64,000 nt of DNA, taken from positions 124,001-188,000 of the forward strand of contig JAFKFH010000018.1 of NCBI GenBank assembly GCA_017307375.1, read 5' to 3'. This DNA is from Alphaproteobacteria bacterium (GTDB lineage: Bacteria > Pseudomonadota > Alphaproteobacteria > Ferrovibrionales > Ferrovibrionaceae). Under the pieces are notes generated by a model. That model saw only the letters and a list, made by a program, of their open reading frames with translations, was not told the DNA's origin and made no database searches. The position numbers were made by a program, and so were the translations under genes. Shown in pieces: positions 42,601 to 49,783 of the stretch; positions within the stretch are counted from its first letter, which is position 1, and every line of letters starts with the position of its first letter.

Positions 42601-42987
42601 GGCGCGGTCGAGCTGGGTTTGCGCCTCCGACGTTCGCTGAAACGCGGCGGCAACCGGGTCGATCGCCGCGACCAGGCGCTGCAGGTCGGCGATTTCCGAC
42701 CTGGTCGCCTCGGCGACCGCCTGGGCGCCAGCCCGCGCTGCCGCCGCCTGCGCGGTCAGGGCCGTGGCGGTCGCATCGGCGGCGCCGGCCATGCCCCGCA
42801 TGTCGCCGGCCGCCGCGCGGGCGGCATCGCCGGCCGAGACCATGCCCTGGGCGGCCGACCTGGTCGCCGCCGAGGCATCGCTGGCCGAAGCCTTGACACC
42901 CTCGATGTCGCCGCCGATCGCGCGCAGCCCGGCGCGGGCCTGCGACGCATCGGCGGATACCTCGATCTTGAGCGCCAGGTTGGTCAA
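36664..42987 (-). CDS. Tail length tape measure protein, 2,107 residues
   Basis: A very long helical protein that fixes tail length. The N-terminus ('LALKIEVSADASQARAGLRAIGGDI') and following 250 residues match the prophage tape-measure class, with a hydrophobic segment near residue 236 and a second Gly-rich one at about 1015-1055. Residues about 1480-1660 hold imperfect 70-residue repeats with 'DQAL' and 'EDATTEAE'. The C-terminus has the tape-measure signature 'GGDHAGGWALVGERGPE'. Its start overlaps the T frame of the chaperone pair. At about 1.5 angstrom per residue the tail would be roughly 300 nm. Confidence 0.92.
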   Translation of the reverse strand: MTNLALKIEVSADASQARAGLRAIGGDIEGVKASASDASAATRSAAQGMVSAGDAARAAAGDMRGMAGAADATATALTAQAAAARAGAQAVAEATRSEIADLQRLVAAIDPVAAAFQRTSEAQTQLDRALKAGHLTAERHAQLSGMLAGELDRAGKQAAKTAGANDNLARTSGLAAYQQRQLAMQASDAAQSLMLGMPPLQVLLQQGPQAADAVGGISKAFSLVGSALRAIPLSAAVAGTGIGAVLVVAGFAISRISDMAAETRAFSTVLKGMGQDAFVSTQQLHQMVETMRDAGVSKEEARGTVANLQRNQLLSQSDRGRIAGLSADVGAGLGNSAADAAKKLSDALSGGYSALKQFDNAVNFLTASERSQIRTMLEHGERASALEIAYAALDRRFTGLQAGSMSQAERAWLNLGRAWSRFVDAIATSRPVIATIELLSSAVGKIADFLDRGGAKGGAAAEVTDLEGQIAQRRARLERLRQPGPDDASNAIDPQRRAQYAAVEEAALMSLEAQLRKVEAARASAKDAEAANENERQKKEVDDVAASVAKLASVYGTEKNARDAARAAAEAKAEADEKGITGAERERLIRLRVAEATAADAAAIRDRNQASFVQVTATDAVIASYQKSLREGLKADAARQASLEQLDNKQVDVAARARQLLDEGAKAAGEAAAKSIGANEAELYRLGLVAEAAKGTSAAYADTKIQVDALARSYADVEAARATGDEAALQAAQARRDTLTGQLRDEERLNETIRARREIVDAEADLAIQRRELELAQALPDVRERELALMREKLRIQQQFPGLGEEERQKLLQIADARASIKVATEQQQRAAEETGRIWTRAAEGIQDALSSAFEAAFDKSKRAGFSFGQVLKSFLLSTASQIATAFVFKPVIGNVLSAVGAPQSWLVSLGYAGANSASSSVASPDRGGGFSLGSIDRLFSANGSSLSPAIDAWAMRNIGWGVPNAVSGATSATAAEMIQATAAAPGLLNGGSAMAGFSSFSNILGIAGSVLPGLLSGNYGQAIGGGLGAAVGTMILPGIGTMVGGMLGNLVGGMFGGDKQSPRGYAGGQIGTDGRFSASDVHQAGLDGYSNAADRQEMAKFATWMNAAMDRYDLSFAVNKDTINANGAYNGLLTIGTMYGGAANAEDLAKRWFTTDRSKSGGANASDAGMSEFAYQRAQGITTWFDRDNGMSYYDRDGRAIDRETYNKNYGDWRTAQSSAASPTDSGSLFKSDNAGLQKALDRLASGALKADSTEQLTKYLDFAQGFDRSKALAAAGVGTRDAQALSLKYAAQDAAKAQAKGIKEYIGNAEAIYGADSQEAKDAKTAARQQALASLETVTDDAKKPLTGFAADVAAIKAQFAELGPVLEAAGVSASEAAATISTKLTARLQQMQKDWSQNLQDQRAAVEDPRGLARRQMKAQDDQLRAEAGQLGTDSAKQEAESFIAWRSKRQEDAWAEQDKRFGAALDQRAMNAAVVIDPRRTREAEDKARAEAQRQELVDAQNSGATASQLDQIRKTQTKEEEAVAAARKKADKRSAEDQALTRDGYAVQTGDLSQRELEDRQRAARQRRAVEDATTEAEARDIEKTNAAENAAVAKTRAKADRRMGQDQALSRQDMYAEMGLISRQQAEDDQRRIRQARALEDATTEAERAEIQRTAAVEDAVVAYRRAMDVYNQQIALEQRRGQAAASILRTVGGAQNVAAADAIDRRLLEIQQQQELATVTDATVRARMIETQAMETQALAIQQAAAASADARENFKKFAEDVKKFRDDLRTSQLSPLEGMAKLADAKSQFEAVSAKAATGDKTAIAEVTGKAQTYLELAQAAYGGNQEYAAIFAQVDAGLAALQLGAEGQVSTAQRQLDTLAAQAVVLGGMASSLGNIERPIATVASTAEPALTAAKTTASETEKIAKYASDQLDKQKAMAVDLAGSKLANDNTARDTAAVLLKSSAIAADQGRTAKATEASVTAIGDLAAAMRTMPAPIVSVTVMAPPTPAFASGGDHAGGWALVGERGPEYAYFGGPARIYNAEQTRGMRQAGGDGRLAVLLAEQLRQTGQSNELLQALLGLIGDVASVQHDSDTTLIRTLSTLVRSAEWTGYMTVAA

Positions 42988-43352
42988 CGGTCCTTGTCCT
43001 CTTCGGCCTGGCCCTGCCGGGCCTTCGACTTGGCCTGCCGATCCTTACGGATCGCGTCGAACTCGTGACATGCGACCCCGGCCATATGACGCATCAGCCG
43101 GTAGCGGTGACGGTTGAGACGGATGCCTTCGAGGCGGCCGATGGTCGCGACCTTGTCCCAGTCCAGCCCTTGCGGGATCGGCTCCATGCCCGGGATGTAG
43201 GACCAGGCTTCGCCGCACCTCACGAAGAGCTGCCAGGCTTTCCAGTGTTCGGGCCAGATCCCGATATCCTGATCGGCTTTGAGACGGTCGGTCTCGGCAT
43301 CGAACGCGGCCAGTTCTTGGGCGGCAGCCTCTGGCCCGATGAGCGCTTCCAT
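42984..43352 (-). CDS. Tail assembly chaperone, T part (DUF1799-like)
   Basis: The 122 residues from ATG 43352 resemble DUF1799 phage proteins: 'WPEHWKAWQLFVRC', 'PQGLDWDKVATIGRLEGI'. The frame stays open further upstream, through 'KDDLANREQERADKVRQLED', to the slippery site at 43448-43454, and no ribosome site precedes 43352. It is therefore probably made mainly as the C-terminal half of a G-T fusion of 276 residues by -1 frameshifting from the upstream gene, as in lambda. Its stop overlaps the tape-measure start. Confidence 0.7.
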   Translation of the reverse strand: MEALIGPEAAAQELAAFDAETDRLKADQDIGIWPEHWKAWQLFVRCGEAWSYIPGMEPIPQGLDWDKVATIGRLEGIRLNRHRYRLMRHMAGVACHEFDAIRKDRQAKSKARQGQAEEDKDR

Positions 43353-43444
43353 GTCTTCGAGCTGGCGGACCTTGTCCGCCCGCTCCTGCTCGCGGTTCGC
43401 GAGGTCATCTTTCGAACCGCGAGCCCAGCGCCGGGCTGCCGCTT

Positions 43445-43813
43445 CTAGTTTCCCAGTTTGGCCTTGCCCTCGTTGACCATCTGCCAGAAGTGGTCATAGA
43501 GCGCGTTCACGGCGCACGGATCTTCGAGCAACACGTCCTTCGCATCCGCGTCGAAGGCCACGGCCTGCCCCTGCTCGTCGACCATGCCTTCCACATTGAC
43601 CAGGATCAGCCGCAACCAGGCCACCCGGCCGTTGGCGGGTTCGCCCTCGGCAGTGAGGCGGGCCTGTTCGGCCAGGACCGCGTCGAACTCGCTGCGCGGC
43701 CGGCGCTCGTAGGTGACGGTGAGCGCCGACTTCGAGACCTTGTCGCCGTCGACCGGCTCCCGGATGTTGACCAGCGACTTGAATGTTTTGCCGCGCGAAA
43801 GGACGTAAGCCAT
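43445..43813 (-). CDS. Tail assembly chaperone, G part
   Basis: A 122-residue protein ('AYVLSRGKTFKSLVNIREPVD', 'YERRPRSEFDAVLAEQARL', 'EDPCAVNALYDHFW') that follows the tail-tube gene and precedes the DUF1799 frame and tape measure. This is the exact place of gpG-type chaperones that coat the tape measure before tail polymerisation. Its stop codon comes directly after GGGAAAC, so a share of ribosomes should shift -1 into the T frame. Assignment rests on context, size and the slippery site. Confidence 0.75.
   Translation of the reverse strand: MAYVLSRGKTFKSLVNIREPVDGDKVSKSALTVTYERRPRSEFDAVLAEQARLTAEGEPANGRVAWLRLILVNVEGMVDEQGQAVAFDADAKDVLLEDPCAVNALYDHFWQMVNEGKAKLGN
43448..43454 (-). other. 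Programmed -1 frameshift site GGGAAAC
   Basis: In the G frame the codons read ctG-GGA-AAC-TAG, a canonical X-XXY-YYZ heptamer immediately followed by the stop. Slipping back one base gives GGG-AAA-CTA-GAA and enters the T frame, which is open from here to 42984. Lambda uses GGGAAAG at the same place. Confidence 0.8.
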
Positions 43814-43856
43814 CGGTGTTTCTCTCTTCGTTGCTTTGGGTTGGAGGCGGGTTGGA

Positions 43857-45104
43857 TCAGGCGACGTCGAGAATGATTTCGTCGTCGCCCGCGTCGGGCT
43901 GAGGTTCGAACGGCATGTCGTAAAAGACGTCGCCGTCCTGGTCCTGGTACTTGGGCCGCAGCAGCTGGCCGCGCGTGCCGCTGAGCATCACGATGTTGCC
44001 GGCCGAGCGGCCGTGCCGCAGGTAGAAGGGGACCATCGTGTGGTTGGTCGCGTAGGCGTAGGGGTTGAAGTCGCCGAGGTTCAAAGCGGCGACCTTGATC
44101 GAGCCGCTGGGCTTGCGGTCGTCGATCGTCACCTCTTCCTGGTTGACGCGGTTCTTGTACTTGACGTCGTTGGCCAGGTTCAGCTGCAGCGACTGCAGGA
44201 TCATGTCGCGGCCGGCCAGCCGGAAATCCGGCGTGTTGCGGTCGGACACTTCGAGCGGGTCGACCCAGCCCGCCCGGTTGAACGCGCCCGGCGCCAGGTC
44301 GACCGGCTCGGCATAGAGGCCGGTGTACTCGAAGGAGAACATCGGGATCTGCTGGACCGTGAACTCGACGCCCACGGTGCCGCGGGATCCGCGGATCCGG
44401 TGCAGGATGCCGTCGACGAAGGTGAAGAACACCACCGAGGCGAAGCTGGACGAGACCGGCCGGTAGCGGACACGCGGCGAGCGCAGCTCGATCGTGAAGA
44501 CGTCGCCGAGGACGAACGCGGTCCCGATCGCCGCAGGCGTGATGGTCGCACCATTGGCCAGGGCAAAGGCCATCCCGGTGGTCATGACCACGCCGGCTGT
44601 ATTGACCGCCGCCAGGCCCAGCCCGGCCGGTGACGAGACGGTGAACGTCGCGACGCCTGACGCGCCGGCTGTGGTGCAGGTCAGGGTGACGACACGATCG
44701 ACCGCGCCGGTATAGGGCGCGGTCGCGGCATAGGTGAACCGGCCCACCGCCGTCTCGGCCGGGACCGCCGCGGCGGCCGTCGTGCCCGCCGCCATCACGG
44801 TCGGCGACAGGCCGCAGCCCTGCAGCAGCGGATCGTAGAGCGGCGCGGTGCCGGCAGCGCCCGAGCCTGCGATTTCCACCTTGAAGGTGAGCTTGGTGTG
44901 GTTGCCGGTGAGCATCTTGCCCTGGTTGCCATAGGCCGGCTGGACCAGGCCGCGCTCGACCGTCTGGCCGTCGATCGGCGTCAGGTCGACGTCCTTCAGC
45001 AGGATCATGTTCGAGGCCGACGTGGGGGTGGCGGCGGGGTCGGCATAGGTCGGCTCGATCATGCCGAGGACCATCCGCTTGGTCATGCGCTTGGTGATGG
45101 CCAT
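43857..45104 (-). CDS. Major tail tube protein
   Basis: A 415-residue protein, beta-rich, starting 'AITKRMTKRMVLGMIEPTYADPA' (phage tail-tube family pattern) and containing 'LTFKVEIAGSGAAGTAPLYDPLLQGCG' typical of the N-terminal tube domain. A Thr/Ala-rich insertion (about residues 105-200) looks like an added surface domain. The C-terminal half returns to tube-like strands ('VEFTVQQIPMFSFEYTG'). It precedes the chaperone pair and tape measure, the standard siphovirus order. Confidence 0.8.
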   Translation of the reverse strand: MAITKRMTKRMVLGMIEPTYADPAATPTSASNMILLKDVDLTPIDGQTVERGLVQPAYGNQGKMLTGNHTKLTFKVEIAGSGAAGTAPLYDPLLQGCGLSPTVMAAGTTAAAAVPAETAVGRFTYAATAPYTGAVDRVVTLTCTTAGASGVATFTVSSPAGLGLAAVNTAGVVMTTGMAFALANGATITPAAIGTAFVLGDVFTIELRSPRVRYRPVSSSFASVVFFTFVDGILHRIRGSRGTVGVEFTVQQIPMFSFEYTGLYAEPVDLAPGAFNRAGWVDPLEVSDRNTPDFRLAGRDMILQSLQLNLANDVKYKNRVNQEEVTIDDRKPSGSIKVAALNLGDFNPYAYATNHTMVPFYLRHGRSAGNIVMLSGTRGQLLRPKYQDQDGDVFYDMPFEPQPDAGDDEIILDVA

Positions 45105-45110
45105 GGCCGG

Positions 45111-45347
45111 TTACTCCTTGCTGCTTTCGCTGGTCTCGGTGCCCTCGCGGTCACGGCGGGGCGGGTTGCTGGGCGCGCGCGGCAGCTTGCGCGCCGGCTG
45201 GGCGGGCGGATCGTCGCCGGCCGCGGTCTCGGCCGCCTGCATCGCCCGGCGCTCTTCGAGCGACGGCATGCGGGTCTGGCTGCCGGGCACCAGGTCATCG
45301 GCGCCGGTTTCGGGGTTGTAGACATAGGTGCCGCCGCTGCGGGCCAT
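45111..45347 (-). CDS. Small charged phage protein
   Basis: A 78-residue hydrophilic protein: 'SGGTYVYNPETGADDLVPGSQTR' followed by a disordered Ala/Pro/Arg/Glu tail. A short conserved N-terminal strand with a disordered tail is common for small proteins encoded next to the tail tube gene. It lies 6 nt before that gene. Function unknown. Confidence 0.6.
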   Translation of the reverse strand: MARSGGTYVYNPETGADDLVPGSQTRMPSLEERRAMQAAETAAGDDPPAQPARKLPRAPSNPPRRDREGTETSESSKE

Positions 45348-45356
45348 CGGTTTCTC

Positions 45357-45827
45357 CTAGACGTGGTGTCGGGTGGTCAGGGCCATCTGGCCGAGATGGA
45401 CCAGCGCGCCCGCGAACATCGCGGGCTGGCTGTCTTCGAGCTGCAGGCCGATGGTCGACCCGGGGCCTTCGCCCGCGCCGGTCGTGGCCACCAGGCCGCC
45501 CAGGTCATCGTCGGCGCGGAAGGCGTCGCGTGCGGCCTCGATCAGCCGGTCGAACTCGGCGGCGCTGTCCTCATCGTTCCAACCGACCACCAGGACGATT
45601 TCGAATACATGCTGAACGTGGTTCCGGCCGCGCCCCTGGGCGGTTTCGAGGGTCGAGCGGCGCCGCACGGTCCAGCCGCGCAGCCGGCCGGCCGAGACGA
45701 ACAGGTCCTTCAGCCGCTTGGCATCGGCCGCATAGCGCAGCCGGTCATGGACGATGCCGGCATCGGGCAGCGCCTGCAGGCGCGTCACGATGGCGGCGAT
45801 GATCTGATCGACGGTCGGGCTGCTCAT
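45357..45827 (-). CDS. Tail terminator-like protein
   Basis: A 156-residue protein. It begins 'SSPTVDQIIAAIVTRLQALPDAG', the helix typical of gpU-like tail terminators and minor tail proteins, then beta strands 'HVQHVFEIVLVVGWND' and 'STIGLQLEDSQPAMFAGALVHLGQM'. Start ATG 45827 overlaps the stop of the upstream gene. It lies between the HK97-gp10-like gene and the tail tube gene, the usual place of a terminator. The frame open to 46823 is not coding. Confidence 0.65.
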   Translation of the reverse strand: MSSPTVDQIIAAIVTRLQALPDAGIVHDRLRYAADAKRLKDLFVSAGRLRGWTVRRRSTLETAQGRGRNHVQHVFEIVLVVGWNDEDSAAEFDRLIEAARDAFRADDDLGGLVATTGAGEGPGSTIGLQLEDSQPAMFAGALVHLGQMALTTRHHV

Positions 45828-46306
45828 CAGCGGGCCGCTTCGGCGAGCGCGTCGGTCAGCGACTGGGTCAGGATCCGCTGCGCCTGGGCCTGGTGCCGGG
45901 CAAGCGCATTGGCGAACACCTTCGCGGCCGGCGTCCCCCGCTGCGCGATTTTGCGTGCGATCCGGAAGGCGATCGAGCGGGCCTCGGGTTCCTTGACGCC
46001 GAAGCGAACCTTCACCCACGGGATAAGCGGGCTGACGGGCGGCATGTGAGGCTTCGAACCCAGTTCGAGCGGCACCGCATAGGCGATGGACGAGCCGACC
46101 GCGCCGACGATCACACCGTCGACGATCTCCATCGGCTGGGACGCGATCGACTGGCCGTACATGCCCGAGGCGCGCGGAGCGGTTTCCTTGGCCTCGCGTT
46201 CCAGCAGCAACTGCACCTGCAGCACGCCGGCCAGCAGCTTCCGCTGGGCGGTCTGGGGCAGCGCGTCGAAGGCGACGCCGGCATTGCCCTGGACGAGGAT
46301 CTCCAT
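45827..46306 (-). CDS. HK97 gp10-like tail completion protein
   Basis: A 159-residue protein with the gp10-family features 'LLEREAKETAPRASGMYGQSI', 'VGSSIAYAVPLELGSKPHMPP' (tyrosine and His-Met-Pro-Pro segment), and a helical C-terminus ending 'LTDALAEAAR'. These proteins join head and tail in siphoviruses. ATG 46306 overlaps the upstream stop; 45827 overlaps the next start, so translation is coupled. Confidence 0.75.
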   Translation of the reverse strand: MEILVQGNAGVAFDALPQTAQRKLLAGVLQVQLLLEREAKETAPRASGMYGQSIASQPMEIVDGVIVGAVGSSIAYAVPLELGSKPHMPPVSPLIPWVKVRFGVKEPEARSIAFRIARKIAQRGTPAAKVFANALARHQAQAQRILTQSLTDALAEAAR

Positions 46307-46995
46307 CAGTAGCCGCTCCAGCCCAGGCCGCGGCGGTTGCGCAGCAGGCCGGCATAGCCCTGCGCCTGCTCGCGATCGAACGAGACGACGACGCCGGCCG
46401 GCGCGGCCCGGTCGGCCGCGACGCCGACATGATCGAGGTACTGCTGCCGCAGGCTCTTGGCCCGTGCGGCGTAGTCGCGGCTGGTCGATCCCGCGTCGAC
46501 CTTGACGACGTCGAGCGTCGGCGCGGTATCGCCCGACCTGGCTGCGGCAAGCTGGTCGAGCAGCGTGGCGGCAGCCCAGCAGGCGACCGCCTCGATATCG
46601 GCGGCCGGGATGGTCGAGCTGTCCTCGGCCACCTGGTGCTGCGCGGTCCAGTGTAGCCAGCAGGCGGTTCCCGCCTGCAGGCTGTCGCGCAGCATGATGA
46701 CGATGCCGGCGGGCGTCTGCCGCAGCTCGACGCCGTCGAGCATGGCGGCGGGAACCAGGCCGGGCGGACACTCGACCGCGGAGAGGGTCGAGAAATCGGC
46801 ATCCCAGCCCGCAGGCAAGGCAATCGTCGCGCCGCCCGGCGCCACGGCCGCTTCGGCCACGCGCAGCAACGGGCGATCGAGCGAGTAGCGCTTGATCGCG
46901 CCGTCGATGGCGCGTTCCCGCGCCTCGTCCGAGACCGTGTCGGCCGAGGCGCGGTCGCGATCGGCGACCAGGGTGCGCAGGGCGGCGCGGGTCAT
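46306..46995 (-). CDS. Head-tail connector/adaptor-like protein
   Basis: A 229-residue protein encoded directly after the capsid gene. 'TVSDEARERAIDGAIKRYSLDRPL' gives an N-terminal helix pair and 'EAVACWAAATLLDQLA' a later one, with a beta middle ('GATIALPAGWDADF'). Position and helix pattern suggest the adaptor (gp6/gp15-type) that docks under the portal. No single family motif proves it. Confidence 0.6.
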   Translation of the reverse strand: MTRAALRTLVADRDRASADTVSDEARERAIDGAIKRYSLDRPLLRVAEAAVAPGGATIALPAGWDADFSTLSAVECPPGLVPAAMLDGVELRQTPAGIVIMLRDSLQAGTACWLHWTAQHQVAEDSSTIPAADIEAVACWAAATLLDQLAAARSGDTAPTLDVVKVDAGSTSRDYAARAKSLRQQYLDHVGVAADRAAPAGVVVSFDREQAQGYAGLLRNRRGLGWSGY

Positions 46996-46997
46996 GA

Positions 46998-49262
46998 TCA
47001 GTCCGCCACCACCGACTTGTAGAACGCCCGCCAGTCAGTGATGTTGCCGCCGTAGATATGGCGGATCTTGTAGGTCAGCTTGTCGGCCACAAACATCGAG
47101 CCGACGTTCGGCATGTCCTGGACGAAGATCTCCGGCTCCTCCTGGCCATCCAGGAAGCCGACTTCAAGGCCCGGGATGTCCAGGGGATCGGCCGCCATCG
47201 CCCAGTCGCTCGGGTCGGTCCAGTACCAGATCGGCAGGACGTCGAGCACGAGCGACTGCACGAAGGTCTTGTCATTGTTCGTGCTGCGCGCCCACAGGTC
47301 GACGGCGGGGCCTTCCTGCTCGGACGAGACCAGGATCGACTTAGGACCGATCCCGAGACGCTCGCCGGAACCCAGTTCAGGCTGGTTCAGCATCGCCAGG
47401 CGCCCCGCCGCCACAGCCCCGGCCGACAGGGCGGCGTAACCGAGGTTGCCATGATCGGCATGAAACAGGGCCTTGCCGTCGTAGATCACCGGGTTGCCCC
47501 TGATGAAATCCAGCACGAACTTCGCCAGCGTGCGCTTGGTCGCGCGCGACAGCTTGACCGGCACCTGGCGGATCGCGCCGACGTCGTCGTTCTTGACCAT
47601 CTCCAGCGTGATGGTCTCCAGGCCGCCGCGCTTGGAGGCGGCATAGGTCGCCTTCTCGTCGCCGGGGCTGGTCAACGCGGTGTAGTCGGCCGACTGGTTG
47701 ACGGCCGGCAGATCGCCATAGCCGCCGATGCGGGTACGTTCCTGGGTCCGAAAGTCGGCGACCGGAACGATATGGGCGATGCGGCGCCAGACGTCGTACT
47801 GCGACGGCTGGCGATAGTCGGCCAGCAGGCGGCGGGTGATCGAGTTGCCCAGGACGTTGGCCCAGCTTGCGCTGCCCAGCGCCTCGCGCAGCCGCACGGG
47901 ATCGCCCTTCGACATGTCGCCGGTGACGCGGGCGTCGCCCGAGATATCGACGTAGATATCGCGGAACGAGCCGGCCGCGCGGTGATCCTTGTGGGCCGGA
48001 TCGAAGAAGGCGTCGAGCCGGTCCTTGACCTTCTCGTCCTGGCCTTCGGTGATGCGCGCCTCGGGCAGGTCGCCCAGCTCGACCCGGCCGCCCGTGGCGA
48101 ACTGGCCGAGATAGTCGGCCTCGGCCTTGATCGCCTCGGTGATACGCGCGTCGGTAAGCTGCTCGTCCGCCAGCAGGCCGGCCAGCACGCGATCCTTCGC
48201 CGCCTGCGGCAGCTTGGAGGCGGCGACGCGGGTGCGGGCCTCGGCGCGCGCTTCGACCAGGCGAAGATCCGCCAGGGTCACGACCTGGTCATCGCCGGTC
48301 TTCTTCGTCGGGGCGGGCGACGGCGGGTTGAGCGCCTCGGCCAGGCGCAGCTGCAGCTCTTCGTCGGAAAGCTTGACCAGGTCGGCGCGGGGATGCCGCG
48401 CCTCCAGCAGCTTGATGATGGCGTCGCGGTCCATGATGTCTCCGGTGGTGGTAGTGGTGGCTTTGGCTTCGAGCAGCTGGACGACTTCGCCGCCCGCGCC
48501 CGGATCGATGATCAGGTCGACGCTATGGACCTTCGTCACCCGCTGGGCTTCGAGGATCCGCTGGCTGCCGACTTGGCGCTTGACGGCACGGGCGTTGGCG
48601 TCGATCGAGAAGCCGAACAGGTCGGCCATGCCCCGATCCCACGCCTCCCGAAGCTTCACGGCGATGCCACCGGTCGGTTCGATCAGGTCGAGCACGGCGA
48701 GGATCTCGCCTTGATCCTTGCCCTTGCCCGGAACGAACTGGGCCTCGGTGAGGCGGCCGATCAGGTTGTCGAAGCTCTTGCCCCGGGCCTTCAGGTGGTC
48801 TTCATCGGACTTGTTGAAGACGCGCGCCCCGTTGAACATGGGCGCCGCCTCGCGCAGCACCGCGTCGGGATAGAAGACGCCGTTGCCGCTCAGGCCGGCC
48901 TTGATGACGCGGATGCGCCAGCCCTTTGCGGGCTTGGCCTGGTCGCCGCCTACGGCCTCACGGATCGCCTGGGCTTCCGTGACACGGACGCTGCCGGCCG
49001 GCCCGAAATTGCGGACCACCTCCTCGGGCTGGCCGAGAGTGACCTGGTTGTCCTCGCCCATCGTGTAGGGATAGCGGTAGAGCCTGGCGCCCTTCTGGGT
49101 CACGACGGCGTCGGGGAACACCGCGACGATGTTGCCCCACATATCGCCGACGATCGGCCTCAGCGCCTCGCGCAACAGGTCGATGATCGACTGAAAATCG
49201 CCAGCGGCGGCCTCGCGCAGGGCAACCTCGCCCCAGATCCCGCTGGCCGGCAGGATCTTCAT
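46998..49262 (-). CDS. Prohead protease-major capsid fusion protein
   Basis: A 754-residue fusion. Residues 1-230 look like a prohead protease region ('WRIRVIKAGLSGNGVFYPDAVL', 'NLIGRLTEAQFVPGKG', 'SVDLIIDPGAGG'). Residues 255-400 are charged and helical, as in scaffolds. Residues 420-754 are a major capsid domain with 'ALGSASWANVLGNSITRRLLADYRQ', 'LFHADHGNLG' and 'KLTYKIRHIYGG'. Such fusions are known in transposable phages. A well-placed internal start at 48434 could give a separate scaffold-capsid product. Start ATG 49262 overlaps the upstream stop. Confidence 0.82.
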   Translation of the reverse strand: MKILPASGIWGEVALREAAAGDFQSIIDLLREALRPIVGDMWGNIVAVFPDAVVTQKGARLYRYPYTMGEDNQVTLGQPEEVVRNFGPAGSVRVTEAQAIREAVGGDQAKPAKGWRIRVIKAGLSGNGVFYPDAVLREAAPMFNGARVFNKSDEDHLKARGKSFDNLIGRLTEAQFVPGKGKDQGEILAVLDLIEPTGGIAVKLREAWDRGMADLFGFSIDANARAVKRQVGSQRILEAQRVTKVHSVDLIIDPGAGGEVVQLLEAKATTTTTGDIMDRDAIIKLLEARHPRADLVKLSDEELQLRLAEALNPPSPAPTKKTGDDQVVTLADLRLVEARAEARTRVAASKLPQAAKDRVLAGLLADEQLTDARITEAIKAEADYLGQFATGGRVELGDLPEARITEGQDEKVKDRLDAFFDPAHKDHRAAGSFRDIYVDISGDARVTGDMSKGDPVRLREALGSASWANVLGNSITRRLLADYRQPSQYDVWRRIAHIVPVADFRTQERTRIGGYGDLPAVNQSADYTALTSPGDEKATYAASKRGGLETITLEMVKNDDVGAIRQVPVKLSRATKRTLAKFVLDFIRGNPVIYDGKALFHADHGNLGYAALSAGAVAAGRLAMLNQPELGSGERLGIGPKSILVSSEQEGPAVDLWARSTNNDKTFVQSLVLDVLPIWYWTDPSDWAMAADPLDIPGLEVGFLDGQEEPEIFVQDMPNVGSMFVADKLTYKIRHIYGGNITDWRAFYKSVVAD
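48432..48443 (-). promoter_or_regulatory. Internal ribosome site and start inside the protease-capsid gene
   Basis: GGAGA (48439-48443) precedes an in-frame ATG (48432-48434) by 4 nt, at the junction between the protease and scaffold-like parts. Initiation here would yield a 478-residue protein without the protease. Lambda makes its scaffold Nu3 from inside gene C in a similar way. Confidence 0.45.
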
Positions 49263-49783
49263 TCGCCTTCACCCTGGCCGTCGCCGTGCTGCTCGCCCTC
49301 GATCAGCTTGCGGCCGTCGACGGTCACGACGCCGATACGGCCATCGGTCCGGCGCTTGGCGCTGAAAACACGGTCGATCGCGATGCCGAGCGCGTCGGCC
49401 GCTTCCCGATGGTCGACGCGCGCCATGTCGATGCCGACAACGAGCGGCGAGCCGCCGATCTCCGGGCCGGCCGTGCCGACCAGGTGCCCGACCACACCGC
49501 CGGCCTGCAGGTCGGCGACGTCCTGGCGCAGCTCGGCCTGGTCGGCGCGCATCTGTTCCAGGCCCGCGGCCAGGCGCGGATAGTCCTCGCGAAGCTGCTG
49601 CACCGCGCGCGCGGTCAGTTCGGCGGCATCCCGCGTCGGCAGGCCGTTGAAGGCCACCACGAGGTCGTCGACACGCGCGGTCAGGGTCGCGACGTCCGCG
49701 ACCACGGCGTTGATGCGGTCGATCAGGGCCGCAAGCGGGTCGGCGGGCGGGGTTTCGGTGTTTGCGACAGGCGGCTTGGCCAT
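49259..49783 (-). CDS. Coiled-coil phage protein, unknown
   Basis: A 174-residue protein. Residues 15-95 are a long heptad coiled coil ('LAALIDRINAVVADVATLTAR', 'LEQMRADQAELRQDVADLQAG'), followed by a small domain 'VGIDMARVDHREAADALGIAIDRVF' and 'VVTVDGRKLIEGE' at the end. First gene after the 24-bp late-promoter motif and directly before the protease-capsid gene, whose start it overlaps. It could be a scaffold or assembly factor; I do not recognise a family. Confidence 0.6.
   Translation of the reverse strand: MAKPPVANTETPPADPLAALIDRINAVVADVATLTARVDDLVVAFNGLPTRDAAELTARAVQQLREDYPRLAAGLEQMRADQAELRQDVADLQAGGVVGHLVGTAGPEIGGSPLVVGIDMARVDHREAADALGIAIDRVFSAKRRTDGRIGVVTVDGRKLIEGEQHGDGQGEGE

Noticed and set aside
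43352-43454. A sequencing error or true frameshift mutation splitting one gene
   Set aside because: The break falls exactly on a canonical slippery heptamer at the expected position, so recoding is the better explanation.
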